Both the position numbers and the translations under genes were made by a program. Shown here in pieces: positions 1 to 9,301 of a stretch of DNA of 64,000 nt (its first letter is position 1; every line of letters starts with the position of its first letter). The stretch comes from Ignavibacteria bacterium (lineage in GTDB: Bacteria; Bacteroidota; Ignavibacteria; Tepidaquicellales; Tepidaquicellaceae): NCBI GenBank assembly GCA_016709315.1, contig JADJMZ010000003.1, positions 434,001-498,000 of the forward strand, in the 5' to 3' direction. The notes beneath the pieces are model-generated. The model saw only the letters and a program-made list of their open reading frames with translations, had not been told where the DNA came from and made no database searches.

Positions 1-147
1 TAACTTTTATTTAATTATTTATTAATGATTCATAAAGTGTGCCAGACATTGAATGATTAATTTTTGTTGTTTTGATGAAATATAAAAGGATTGAAATGTG
101 AGGATAGTTAAATTTAACTTTGGAAGTTAAATAAAACTATATATTGT

Positions 148-1521
148 TCAGTTTAAATTTTTTTTGATACCCAGTTTTCTCATTTTAGATCTGAGTGTTT
201 CAGGATTGATTTTTAGTATAGAAGCAGCGCCATCATTACCAAAGATCTTCCAGTTTGTTTTTCCAAGTATTTTATAAATATGTCTTTTTTCAAGCGCTTC
301 GAGGTCTGTATCTTCGCAAAGGACTGAATTGTCAGGCGTTAGATTTTCTATGTTAAGAATATCATTTTGCGATGTGATTATACTTCTCTCAATAATATTT
401 TCGAGTTCACGTATATTCCCGGGCCAGGAATAATTTATCATTTGCTGAATAGATTGTTTAGATATTCCCTTTATAGGTTTGTTAAATTTCGCAGAATAGA
501 ATTTAGTATAATATTCTGCCAGAAGAATTATATCAGATTTTCTTTCTCTCAAAGGAGCTACTGTGATCGGATAAACATTTAACCTGTAAAAAAGATCGTT
601 ACGGAACTTTCCTTTTATAATTTCATCTTCAAGAACTTTATTTGTCGCTGAGATAATTCTGAAATCAGTTTTAATTGTTCTGGAACTTCCGATTTTTTCA
701 AATTCACCATTTTGTAAAATGTGAAGAAGTTTTGGCTGAAGAGCTAAAGGTAATTCTCCTATCTCATCTAAAAAAATTGTTCCGCCGTCAGCCAGTTCAA
801 ATCTCCCGATCCTTTTTTCAACTGCACCTGTAAAAGCGCCTTTTTCATGTCCGAACAATTCACTTTCGATCAGGTTTTCAGGAATGGATGCGCAATTTAC
901 TTTAATAAACGGCTTGTTACTCCTTTTGCTCTTTTTATGAATTTCTCTGGCAATTAATTCCTTCCCTGTACCGGTTTCTCCCAGAATCAGCACTGAAGCT
1001 TCCGTAGATGCAACCTGCTCAACTCTAAAGAGAGCATATTTTAGTGCATCACTTTCTCCAATAATATCAAACTCCTTCGCACTAAGTTTATCTTTCTCAT
1101 TTAAATAAATATTTTCTGCCGGTAAAAGCTCATTACACTCTTCGGTTTTTTTTCGTGAATTAATCTCACTGATATCGGTACCTGAACATATCAAATATTC
1201 TTCTCCATCAATTCTTAACAGTTTACCTGAGCCCAGATGTGGTATCTTTCTTCCGGACTTAGATAAGGCATTAATTTCAACTTCCTCATATCCGTCTGCG
1301 AAAATTTTTTGAAAGCTTAAATCAACTTTTTCACGGTCATCAAAATCTACAAAATCCAGAATATGTTTATCAGATAGTTCATCTGATGAATATTCATAAA
1401 CTTCCTCGACTCTTTTATTCCAGGCAATCAAACGCCTTTCTTTGTTAAAAATATATATAATCCCGGGCAAACTATTCATGATCAGTTCAGCAGAGATTTT
1501 TTCGGGTAAATTGTTTTTCAT
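148..1521 (-). CDS. PAS-domain sigma-54-dependent transcriptional activator (NtrC-type)
   Basis: This 457-residue bacterial enhancer-binding protein would remodel sigma-54 RNA polymerase to open promoters. In order it shows an N-terminal PAS sensor (about residues 12-122), an AAA+ domain (about 152-385) and a C-terminal Fis-type helix-turn-helix (about 405-452, with the TLRSKMRKLGI motif typical of the family). Walker A is GETGTGKE (181-188), the sigma-54 contact loop GAFTGA is intact (228-233), Walker B is TIFLDEIGEL (248-257) and the arginine-finger region contains WPGNIRELENIIERS (366-380). There is no receiver domain, so the PAS domain probably senses a cytoplasmic ligand or partner. It stands alone on the minus strand, divergent from the next gene, and its targets cannot be told from the window. 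Confidence 0.93.
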   Translation of the reverse strand: MKNNLPEKISAELIMNSLPGIIYIFNKERRLIAWNKRVEEVYEYSSDELSDKHILDFVDFDDREKVDLSFQKIFADGYEEVEINALSKSGRKIPHLGSGKLLRIDGEEYLICSGTDISEINSRKKTEECNELLPAENIYLNEKDKLSAKEFDIIGESDALKYALFRVEQVASTEASVLILGETGTGKELIAREIHKKSKRSNKPFIKVNCASIPENLIESELFGHEKGAFTGAVEKRIGRFELADGGTIFLDEIGELPLALQPKLLHILQNGEFEKIGSSRTIKTDFRIISATNKVLEDEIIKGKFRNDLFYRLNVYPITVAPLRERKSDIILLAEYYTKFYSAKFNKPIKGISKQSIQQMINYSWPGNIRELENIIERSIITSQNDILNIENLTPDNSVLCEDTDLEALEKRHIYKILGKTNWKIFGNDGAASILKINPETLRSKMRKLGIKKNLN

Positions 1522-1800
1522 ATAAGTTTAAAAAACTAAAGATAAAATACACCACCGGATATTTATACTTTGCAGTATTGAATCAATCAGATGTCAATAA
1601 TTTTGTACTTTCAAAACTATCATATGTTCACTTAACTATGATTACAGTTTTACACTTTGAATAACTTTTTTGATTAATATAAAATATAAAAAAGCATGCA
1701 TTATAAAAACCTTTCACAAATAGTAACTTACCCACATGCATTCTTTATTTTGTATTTTGAAATATCAATATTAAGTTAATTTATCAATTATCCCACATAT

Positions 1801-3303
1801 ATGATAAGTGCTAAAAGAAAAAAAAATATAAAATTCCTTACTGTATATAATTCATTTACGGAAACTGAAAGAAATGAATTCAGTATATTCATCAAAATTG
1901 GTCTGAATGGCAATAAAAGAAATTATAACAGGATTTTGTCCTCACTGATTATAAATGATAAGGGAATTGTAGATATTCCTGAAGTTAACATAAGCAGAAC
2001 AAGATGGAACCGGCTTTCCGAACTGCATTTACTTGCCGATAAATTTCTTGCAATAAAGTCAGCAGAGTCAGACAGACTCCTTCACAAATATCTGGTATTA
2101 AAAGAATATCATAAGAGAAATCTGTCCATTCCTATAGAGCAAAATATCGAAAATATATTTTCTGAGATCACAAAAGAACCAATCATAAATAATTATTATA
2201 GTGTCATTTCTCAGATTGAAAATATTTATCTGGACCATTTAAGGGTAATTTCAAATTCCAAAAAATATGCAGCGAAATTCAATGATTCTTTTAAGATCAG
2301 TACAGGAATCTATTTAATCGAATTGCTTGATCATCTGATCCAGACAAGAGATTTAAAACTTACAAAAACAATAAATTCAGAATCCCTTGTTGAAGAGATC
2401 TTTTCAGAATTTAATTTTAAAAAAATCCTTTTGATTTTTTCCAGAACATCCAAATCACCGGATAAAATTTACCATACAATTAAATTTTTGTATCTGATCT
2501 ATTTAAGTCAGATTGATCCGGAAAATAACGATAATTATATCAATGCAAAAAGGATATTCTTCAATGAATTAAACTCAATCTCAAAAGAAAATAAAGCAAA
2601 GTTCTATAATTATATGATTGACATTATAATTGAACGAATTAATCACAATATACCGGGTGCAGCTAAAGAATTATTTTTTTTAATAAATAAGAAACTTAAA
2701 GAAGGACTTACTGAAGATATAGAATATAAAGATTTACAAATTAACTCATTCCGCGATATTTTGATTATCGCGATAAATCTGGGAAAATATATATGGGTAA
2801 AAAACTTTATAAAAAAATACAGCTCTAAGCTGCCGGTGGATATCAGAGATGATTATGTCAATATGGGTTTAGCTATTTTATCTTTTCATGAGAAAAAATA
2901 TTTGTTATGCAATGATCTGTTAAGCAAAATTAAAAAGAGAAATCCGTACAATTTTATAGATATCTTTATTTTAAAACTTAAGGTACTGTTTGAGTTGAAA
3001 GATATTGTAGAATGTCATGCAGAACTTAAAAAATTTAAAGAGTATCTGAGAAAAGAACACACAGTACAGGATCTGCTTCGCGTTTACTCCAATGAATTTT
3101 GCAAAGCAATTTCTTTATTACTAAAACTGAACCAATCACCGACTTTAAAAAATCTAAATGATCTTCAGTTCCTGATTTCAACAAAAGTATTTATTGGAAA
3201 GTCATGGATCACCCTTAAAATGAATGATATAGCTCTGAAATTTAAATTAAAACTTAATTTAAAATCAGAAAAAAAAACGGATAGAAAAAAAGTAAGTATT
3301 TAA
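1801..3303 (+). CDS. Unrecognised 500-aa helical protein, distant relative of two others in this window
   Basis: No domain family was recognised. The protein is Lys/Ile/Asn-rich, predicted largely alpha-helical, with no signal peptide and no clear membrane segment, so it is probably cytoplasmic. Its layout resembles the two tandem paralogues at 35053-36522 and 36638-38089: similar length, an N-terminal block with the pattern SFT(E/K)xExxxFxxF, then about 400 residues of helical, TPR-like sequence with repeated YxxLY and ExxN features. Similarity is weak to the eye. ATG 1801 starts directly after an AT-rich leader with no obvious ribosome binding site. It lies 278 bases from, and divergent to, the sigma-54 activator. 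A scaffold or regulatory role is only a guess. Confidence 0.7.
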   Translation: MISAKRKKNIKFLTVYNSFTETERNEFSIFIKIGLNGNKRNYNRILSSLIINDKGIVDIPEVNISRTRWNRLSELHLLADKFLAIKSAESDRLLHKYLVLKEYHKRNLSIPIEQNIENIFSEITKEPIINNYYSVISQIENIYLDHLRVISNSKKYAAKFNDSFKISTGIYLIELLDHLIQTRDLKLTKTINSESLVEEIFSEFNFKKILLIFSRTSKSPDKIYHTIKFLYLIYLSQIDPENNDNYINAKRIFFNELNSISKENKAKFYNYMIDIIIERINHNIPGAAKELFFLINKKLKEGLTEDIEYKDLQINSFRDILIIAINLGKYIWVKNFIKKYSSKLPVDIRDDYVNMGLAILSFHEKKYLLCNDLLSKIKKRNPYNFIDIFILKLKVLFELKDIVECHAELKKFKEYLRKEHTVQDLLRVYSNEFCKAISLLLKLNQSPTLKNLNDLQFLISTKVFIGKSWITLKMNDIALKFKLKLNLKSEKKTDRKKVSI

Positions 3304-3428
3304 TCCCGGTACTGATCTTTCCTGACAACGTCCTTTAATAATTTTTATAAGGTCTGAATTACCAAATTAGTAACTATTCTTTTGAAAATTTTGTCGCTTT
3401 ATTTGTAACAAAATTAAGATCACAAGTA

Positions 3429-4112
3429 ATGGTTGAACTAAAAAGCGTCAGCAAAAATTATTTTGAAGGCAATACAAAGCATAGCGTATTAAACAATTTT
3501 GAATTATACATTCCTGATGGCGAGATCATAATTCTTTTCGGCAAAAGCGGTTCCGGCAAATCAACATTGCTGAATATCATAAGCGGAATTGATGTTCCTG
3601 ACAGCGGTTCTGTTACCATTGACAAAACTGACATTACAAAGCTTTCCGAAAAAGAAAGAACTCTGATCCGGAGGAAAAAAATCGGTTTCATTTTTCAGTT
3701 CTTTAATTTAATACCGACACTGACCGTAAAAGAGAATCTGCAGCTTCCGCTTGAACTGAACAATGCCGATGATCAGGAAAATAAAATCAATACTATCCTT
3801 ACAGAAGTTGGCTTGCTTGACAGGGCTGATACTTATCCCGATAAACTTTCAGGAGGGGAACAGCAGCGGATATCAATTGCACGTGCTCTGATTCATAATC
3901 CGGATATTATTCTTGCAGATGAGCCGACAGGAAATCTTGATTACGAAACAAGTCTTCAGATAATTGATCTGCTTGACAGAGTTGTAAAGAAAAAAGGTAA
4001 AACAATGATAATGGTTACTCACAGTAAGGATGTGATCGGACTCGCTGACAGAATTATTTCTTTGAAAGAAGGAAAGATCACTGAAATGCAAAAGGAATCC
4101 CTGATTGAATAG
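3429..4112 (+). CDS. ABC transporter ATP-binding protein (LolD/MacB type, AttE-like)
   Basis: This 227-residue ATPase belongs to the MacB/LolD/FtsE class that partners FtsX-type permeases. Walker A is GKSGSGKST (38-46), the Q-loop lies near residue 89, the ABC signature is LSGGEQQR (139-146), Walker B is DIILADEPTGNLD (158-170) and the H-loop histidine is residue 197. It is the first gene of a three-gene operon: its stop overlaps the start of the permease gene, whose stop in turn overlaps the start of a CrtC/AttH-like lipoprotein gene. That order matches AttEFGH-type systems. These class VII ABC systems work as mechanotransmitters or export amphiphiles; the substrate here is unknown. Confidence 0.93.
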   Translation: MVELKSVSKNYFEGNTKHSVLNNFELYIPDGEIIILFGKSGSGKSTLLNIISGIDVPDSGSVTIDKTDITKLSEKERTLIRRKKIGFIFQFFNLIPTLTVKENLQLPLELNNADDQENKINTILTEVGLLDRADTYPDKLSGGEQQRISIARALIHNPDIILADEPTGNLDYETSLQIIDLLDRVVKKKGKTMIMVTHSKDVIGLADRIISLKEGKITEMQKESLIE

Positions 4113-6648
4113 TCTTACAAAATCAAGCTTAAGATACTTATTCAAACATCCCTGGCAGTTCGGATTGTCAATTCTCGGAATAGCGATGGGAGTTGCGATC
4201 GTCGTATCAATTGACATTGCCAATTTCAGTTCGTCCAAAGCTTTTAATCTTTCTCTGAATGCCGTCGCCGGCAAAGCTACTCATCAGATCACAGGAACTT
4301 CGGAAGGAATTCCCGATTCGCTTTATACATATTTAAGAATAAAAAAAGGTTTCAGAAATATTGCTCCTGTTATTGAATCTTACATAAGCATTCAGGATAC
4401 AGGCAATTCCGCAAAAAGAGTTTATAAACTTTTAGGAATTGATCTTTTTGCAGAGCGTCCTTTCAGAGATTATCTTTCGCAGAAAGAAGTATCTGTTGAC
4501 GGCGGACTGAAAGACTTTCTTACAAAGCCAAACTCGGTTATTCTCTCAGAAGAAAGTTTAAAAAAATTAAATAAAACTTCAGGAGATTCTCTGACAGTTC
4601 TGATAAACGGTAAGGAAAAAGTAATTTATATAACAGGGCTGATAAAGGAAGACGGGCAGAATAAATCCGCTCTCGAAAACCTTATCATAACTGACATAGC
4701 ATCAGCGCAGGTTTTGACAGAGAAGAATAGCAGAATAGATTACATAGACCTTATAATTAAAAACGAATCCGAAGAAACACTGATCAAAAGTTTTTTACCC
4801 GAAGGATTTCAGCTGCAAAAATCAGGATCCCGTTCTGAGACAGCAGAGCAGATGCTTGATGCGTTTAACATCAATCTGACTTCACTGAGTATGCTCGCAC
4901 TTATAGTTGGGTTATTCCTGATTTACAATACAATGACATTTTCGGTAGTGCAGCGGAAAGTTCTGATCGGAACACTCCGATCCATCGGCGTAACATCGGG
5001 TGAAATATCAAAGATCATTCTTCGGGAAGCGCTGATAATGGGAATAATCGGAACGCTTGCAGGATTTGCAGCGGCTTATTTCATCTCCAAGTTTTTGCTG
5101 ATTTATATTTCGCAGACAATAAACGATTTGTATTACGTTGTTTCCGTCAGGGAAATTTACATCTCACCCGGAATTATCCTGAAAGGGATAGCACTCGGAG
5201 TTTTTGCAACATTGATTTCAGCGATCAAACCTTCGAGAGAAGCATCGGAAGTTCATCCGCGGTCAGCAATGATCCGCTCCGAACAGGAAACATCACTGCT
5301 GAAAAAAATCCCGCGCATGAGCATCTCAGGAATATTATTTATTGCTGCAGGAGCTGTGATACTTTTTTTCCCGTCCAAAAATATCTGGCTCAGTTACTTC
5401 GGAATTTTGCCTGTTATAATTGGATTCGCTTTATTAACACCTGTTATAATTATTCTGACAGAAAAAATATTTTCACCGGTGTATAAAAAACTTTTCGGAA
5501 TAACAGGTAAAATAGCATCGCGTTCAATTATGCAAAATATAAGCAGAACATATATTGCTATTGCGGCGCTCGCTCTGGCAGTTGCCGCTACAGTCGGAGT
5601 CGGCACAATGATCAGCAGTTTCAGGAGCACAGTTATAGAATGGCTTGAAGCCCGTCTTAACGCTGATATTTTTATCTCCGCGCCGAGTTTGATCTCGAGA
5701 AGGAATGATGCAGTATTGCCGGAAGAAATTCTTGCAAAGATCAGAGCATTGGATGAAGTGAAAGATATAAATTTTTATCGTGAGATAGAGATATTTCAGG
5801 ATAGCAAAAGATATCATCTGATTGCTTCGGGACTCAGTAAAAGAAGTTATTCGGGTTTTAAGTTTAAGGAAGGCAATCCGGAGGAAGCATGGAAAAAATT
5901 TGAAAGCGGCGAACTTTTTATTTCAGAGCCGTTTGCTTATAAAAATGATCTTGCTGTCGGATCGGTGTTTCGTTTAAAAACTGATAAAGGTATGCATGAA
6001 TTTAAAGTAGCAGGAGTTTATTATGATTATGCTTCAGATCAGGGATTAGTTACAATTCAATATGAACATTTCAAAGAATACTGGAATGCAAAAGGGTTGT
6101 CAGGAATTTCTGTTTTTGTAAAGGATGGAAATTCAATTGATTTACTTAAAGATAAAATTCAGTCATTGGAAACTAACGGTCAGCAGTTAGTGGTAAGAAC
6201 ATTCAGGTACCTTCTGGATTCGTCTATTGAAATATTTGACAGAACATTTTTAATTGCAAAAGTAATGCAGATACTTTCTGTGATAGTTGCTTTCATCGGA
6301 ATACTCAGTTCGCTGATGTCTCTTCAGCTCGAACGAAAAAGAGAACTCGGAATTTTAAGAGCCAACGGATTACTGCCGTCACAGTTGTTTAAAATCGTTA
6401 ATCTTCAGACCATACTTATGGGATTCACTGCCGGCATTATTGCGCTTCCGCTTGGAAATATACTGGCTGCAATCCTTGTTTATATAATCAATAAAAGATC
6501 TTTCGGATGGACAATGCAGTTTGAAATTTTACCTTCGATAATGATCGAGGCGATGATCTTATCACTTGTTGCTGCAGTTCTTGCCGGAATTTATCCCGGA
6601 TACAAAATGTCAAAAACATCACCGGCTAATGCATTAAGAGAAGAATGA
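4105..6648 (+). CDS. ABC transporter permease with two FtsX domains (AttFG-like)
   Basis: This 847-residue inner-membrane permease has an N-terminal transmembrane helix (about residues 15-38), a periplasmic region, a first FtsX core from about residue 259, further membrane helices near 400-450, a second periplasmic region, and a second FtsX core from about residue 719 to the C-terminus, with the typical ERKRELGILRANGL coupling-helix motif. The double-length architecture corresponds to LolC/DevC-like proteins and to a fused AttF-AttG pair. The start is TTG at 4105, overlapping the ATPase gene by 8 bases with an AAGGAA stretch just upstream, which suggests translational coupling. It would use the preceding ATPase to move a lipid-like substrate or transmit force across the inner membrane. 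Confidence 0.9.
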   Translation: MNSLTKSSLRYLFKHPWQFGLSILGIAMGVAIVVSIDIANFSSSKAFNLSLNAVAGKATHQITGTSEGIPDSLYTYLRIKKGFRNIAPVIESYISIQDTGNSAKRVYKLLGIDLFAERPFRDYLSQKEVSVDGGLKDFLTKPNSVILSEESLKKLNKTSGDSLTVLINGKEKVIYITGLIKEDGQNKSALENLIITDIASAQVLTEKNSRIDYIDLIIKNESEETLIKSFLPEGFQLQKSGSRSETAEQMLDAFNINLTSLSMLALIVGLFLIYNTMTFSVVQRKVLIGTLRSIGVTSGEISKIILREALIMGIIGTLAGFAAAYFISKFLLIYISQTINDLYYVVSVREIYISPGIILKGIALGVFATLISAIKPSREASEVHPRSAMIRSEQETSLLKKIPRMSISGILFIAAGAVILFFPSKNIWLSYFGILPVIIGFALLTPVIIILTEKIFSPVYKKLFGITGKIASRSIMQNISRTYIAIAALALAVAATVGVGTMISSFRSTVIEWLEARLNADIFISAPSLISRRNDAVLPEEILAKIRALDEVKDINFYREIEIFQDSKRYHLIASGLSKRSYSGFKFKEGNPEEAWKKFESGELFISEPFAYKNDLAVGSVFRLKTDKGMHEFKVAGVYYDYASDQGLVTIQYEHFKEYWNAKGLSGISVFVKDGNSIDLLKDKIQSLETNGQQLVVRTFRYLLDSSIEIFDRTFLIAKVMQILSVIVAFIGILSSLMSLQLERKRELGILRANGLLPSQLFKIVNLQTILMGFTAGIIALPLGNILAAILVYIINKRSFGWTMQFEILPSIMIEAMILSLVAAVLAGIYPGYKMSKTSPANALREE

Positions 6649-7778
6649 AAAATTATTTACTTATAATATTATTGATCTTATCTGCTGCGGGCTGCAGTGA
6701 GCGGGAAAAAATAAATTCCAGTAACAGAATTGCTTTATCAAAAGCGATGGGCGATACAAAAGATGAAGGATTTGATAAAGCTATTAATAAAATAAAGTTT
6801 AATTTTCCGGAAGATCACGGACCTCATCCGGGATTTAAAACCGAGTGGTGGTATTTTACAGGCAACTTAATTACTAAGGATAATAAGAAGTTTGGATATC
6901 AGTTCACCATATTCAGATCAGCTTTAAGCAAAACAGAAACTGCCAGAAATTCGGAATGGAATTCCAATCAGATATATATGTCTCATTTTGCAGTTACTGA
7001 TATTTCAGATAATGAATTCTTTTTTGAAGAAAGATTCAGCAGAGAAGGAAATAAACTTGCAGGAGCGCAATCCGCACCTTTCAAAGTCTGGCTTGAAGAC
7101 TGGCAGATCAGTGAAACAGGTGACGGGGAAAGTTTTGGTCTTCCTGATTTGAATATAAAAGCAAAGAATGAAAAGGCGGAAATAAATTTTAAACTTAAAT
7201 CAGTTAAACCGGCAGTTTTGCAGGGAGATTCGGGACTCAGTCAGAAAGGAAAGCAGCCCGGCAATGCTTCGTATTATTATTCTTACACAAGATTAAAAAC
7301 CGAAGGAAAAATTATTTTAGATGGGAAAGAATATGAAGTAAGCGGCTATTCATGGATGGACAGGGAGTGGAGCACAAGCGCTTTAAGCGAAGATCAGAAA
7401 GGATGGGACTGGTTTGCACTGCAGCTTGATGACAGCACGGAGTTAATGTATTATCAGATGAGAAAGAATGACGGAAGTCCGGATATTTACAGTAAAGGAA
7501 TATTAATTGAAAAGGACGGAACATCCCGCGCTGTTAAAAAAGAAGATCTTGTTCTTGAAGTCACAGATAACTGGACAGGTCCTTCCGGAGAAAAGTATCC
7601 TTCAGGATGGCGTATGAAGATTCCTTCAATGAACATTGATCTGAAAATAACTCCCTCAGTAAAGGATCAGCTAATGAATGTTTCGATAAGATACTGGGAA
7701 GGTTCGGTAATGATTGAAGGAATAAAAAATAATTTGAATGTAAGCGGCAAAGGTTACGCGGAACTTACAGGTTATTAA
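6645..7778 (+). CDS. Lipocalin-like CrtC/AttH-family lipoprotein
   Basis: This 377-residue protein has a lipoprotein signal peptide with lipobox LSAAGC (lipidated Cys17). The mature part opens with the hallmark FPEDHGPHPGFKTEWWYFTG of the CrtC (carotenoid 1,2-hydratase)/AttH family, followed by two lipocalin-like beta-barrel halves; a YSWMDREWS block marks the second half. ATG 6645 overlaps the permease stop (ATGA), so the genes are translationally coupled. In other bacteria AttH-like proteins sit beside AttEFG-type ABC transporters, as here, and are thought to bind or modify a hydrophobic ligand at the envelope. Carotenoid hydratase activity is not implied: no carotenoid genes are nearby. 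Confidence 0.9.
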   Translation: MKNYLLIILLILSAAGCSEREKINSSNRIALSKAMGDTKDEGFDKAINKIKFNFPEDHGPHPGFKTEWWYFTGNLITKDNKKFGYQFTIFRSALSKTETARNSEWNSNQIYMSHFAVTDISDNEFFFEERFSREGNKLAGAQSAPFKVWLEDWQISETGDGESFGLPDLNIKAKNEKAEINFKLKSVKPAVLQGDSGLSQKGKQPGNASYYYSYTRLKTEGKIILDGKEYEVSGYSWMDREWSTSALSEDQKGWDWFALQLDDSTELMYYQMRKNDGSPDIYSKGILIEKDGTSRAVKKEDLVLEVTDNWTGPSGEKYPSGWRMKIPSMNIDLKITPSVKDQLMNVSIRYWEGSVMIEGIKNNLNVSGKGYAELTGY

Positions 7779-7931
7779 AATATTATTTTCTGAATGTAAG
7801 CAATGGTGTCCAAAACGTTTTGTAATGAACAAATTACTTTTTACTTTTACATCTAAATACAATAATATCTAAGATTTTAAATTTAACCCCTCCTAACTTT
7901 CTGAATTAAATATTTTGCCTCAAAAAATTAC

Positions 7932-7999
7932 GACCACCCCCTTAATCCCCCTCCTTTGCAAGGAGGGGGAAGCCCGCTGAAGGCGGGCAGGGGGAGGTC
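7932..7999. repeat. GC-rich palindromic intergenic repeat with GACCACCCCC/GGGGGAGGTC ends
   Basis: Within the 362-base gap between the CrtC-like gene and the convergent GNAT gene lies an element with inverted ends (GACCACCCCC and GGGGGAGGTC). It contains an inner palindrome (CCCCCTCC-tttgca-AGGAGGGGG) and a second one (GCCCGC-tgaag-GCGGGC). A shorter relative is at 57432-57479 and a longer element with similar ends is at 33006-33294. It may work as a bidirectional terminator between the two converging operons or be a MITE-like mobile palindrome. The rest of the gap (7779-7931, 8000-8140) shows no gene. Confidence 0.7.
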
Positions 8000-8140
8000 A
8001 TACAACTCCACTTAACATTACCCCTACATTATAAGGAGGTGGAAATCATTGAAGAAGTTTATCTCAAAATTTTCATTCAATTGTTTTGGACGGATATGGA
8101 ATGTAAGGGTTCTTCAGAAGTTTTTTTACATAGTGTATAA

Positions 8141-9265
8141 TTATATCTCAAGTTTATAAATCCTGTAACTCTTAATTTTTATACCTCCGATTTTTTCCAT
8201 AATAGAATTCATCTTTAAATTATTTTCCATCACATAGCTGGCTTCTCCATGATAAATATTGTTGACTGCAAGATTCTCCTGAATTTTTTTATACAGTACT
8301 ATGTCAATTCCCCTGTTTCTGTATTCGTCAAGAATGCCAAGTATAAGTATTCTTGAATTACTGATCTTGCGCTTATAATACAAATATTTTATGAACCCGA
8401 AGGGAAACATTTTTCCAGATCTGATATGACTGAAAACCTGATTAAGATCCGGCAAAGCAACTGCAAATCCGATCTGATTTTCATCCTTTTCAACAAGAAG
8501 AATAAGATTGTCAGGTACAAACTGTCTGAACTGATGCGCAGTTTTACTGAATTCATTTTCGGTTAACGGAATAAAACCCCAGTTGCTTTTATTCGATTCA
8601 TTATAAACCTGACGCATTTGTATGATATCGTGATCAAGCATTCTGTAATTAATTTCTCTGAACGTGATCCTGCATGCAGTGAGATTCTTACTAATACGAT
8701 TTGCTAATTTTTCAAATGAAGGTGATGTTAAGATCTCATCACCAATGTAATAAGAGTAAAGATCTGTTTCTTTTGTAAAGCCATACCTTATAAGAAAATC
8801 ATAGTAATATTCTTTGTTATAAGGCATCATAATTACAGGTGGAGAGTCAAATGCCGAAACAAGCATTCCGCAGGAATCATTTGTAGTCAGATTGGTAGGA
8901 CCTGAAATTTTGTCAAAGCCGCTGAGCTTATGAATCTCTTTTACTTTGTCAAATAAAAGTTCAGCTACTTCATAATTATCAACCGATTCGAACAATCCGA
9001 AAAATCCTGTTCTTTCTTTATAGATCCTGTTGTGAACATTATTACGGATCGAAGCAATCCTGCCGACAATTTTATTGTCTGAAACAGCAAGAAAATATTC
9101 TGCTCCGGAATGTTCAAAAAAATAATTTTTATCTGAAAGAAATTCCTTTTGCATGGAAAAGGGCTCGAATATAAAATTCTTATCCGATGCGTAAAGATTC
9201 TTCGGAAAATTTATAAACTGATCCAGTTCCTTACTGCTGCTGACTTTATTGATTTGAATGTTCAT
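8141..9265 (-). CDS. GNAT-fold N-acyltransferase-like protein (last gene of the radical SAM operon)
   Basis: This 374-residue soluble protein looks like a two-lobed GNAT acyltransferase. The N-terminal lobe has YFLAVSDNKIVGRIASI (57-73) and the conserved GPTNLTTNDSCGMLVSAFDS block (122-141), followed by PP and a YNKEYY motif. The C-terminal lobe has ILILGILDEYRNRGIDIVLY, which corresponds to the acetyl-CoA pyrophosphate-binding strand-loop, and a closing ENNLKMNSIMEKIGGIKIKSYRIYK block that is characteristic of a widespread uncharacterised 370-400 aa GNAT family. It is the fifth and last gene of the minus-strand operon, 36 bases after the radical SAM gene, which suggests acylation of that pathway's product. 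The acceptor substrate cannot be predicted. Confidence 0.8.
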   Translation of the reverse strand: MNIQINKVSSSKELDQFINFPKNLYASDKNFIFEPFSMQKEFLSDKNYFFEHSGAEYFLAVSDNKIVGRIASIRNNVHNRIYKERTGFFGLFESVDNYEVAELLFDKVKEIHKLSGFDKISGPTNLTTNDSCGMLVSAFDSPPVIMMPYNKEYYYDFLIRYGFTKETDLYSYYIGDEILTSPSFEKLANRISKNLTACRITFREINYRMLDHDIIQMRQVYNESNKSNWGFIPLTENEFSKTAHQFRQFVPDNLILLVEKDENQIGFAVALPDLNQVFSHIRSGKMFPFGFIKYLYYKRKISNSRILILGILDEYRNRGIDIVLYKKIQENLAVNNIYHGEASYVMENNLKMNSIMEKIGGIKIKSYRIYKLEI

Positions 9266-9301
9266 TACTTCATCTATGAAATTGAATAAATCCTGCTAAG
9301 C

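Noticed and set aside
6645..7778. Carotenoid 1,2-hydratase as the function of the CrtC-like lipoprotein
   Set aside because: No carotenoid genes are near, the protein is a lipoprotein, and the operon context matches AttH instead.
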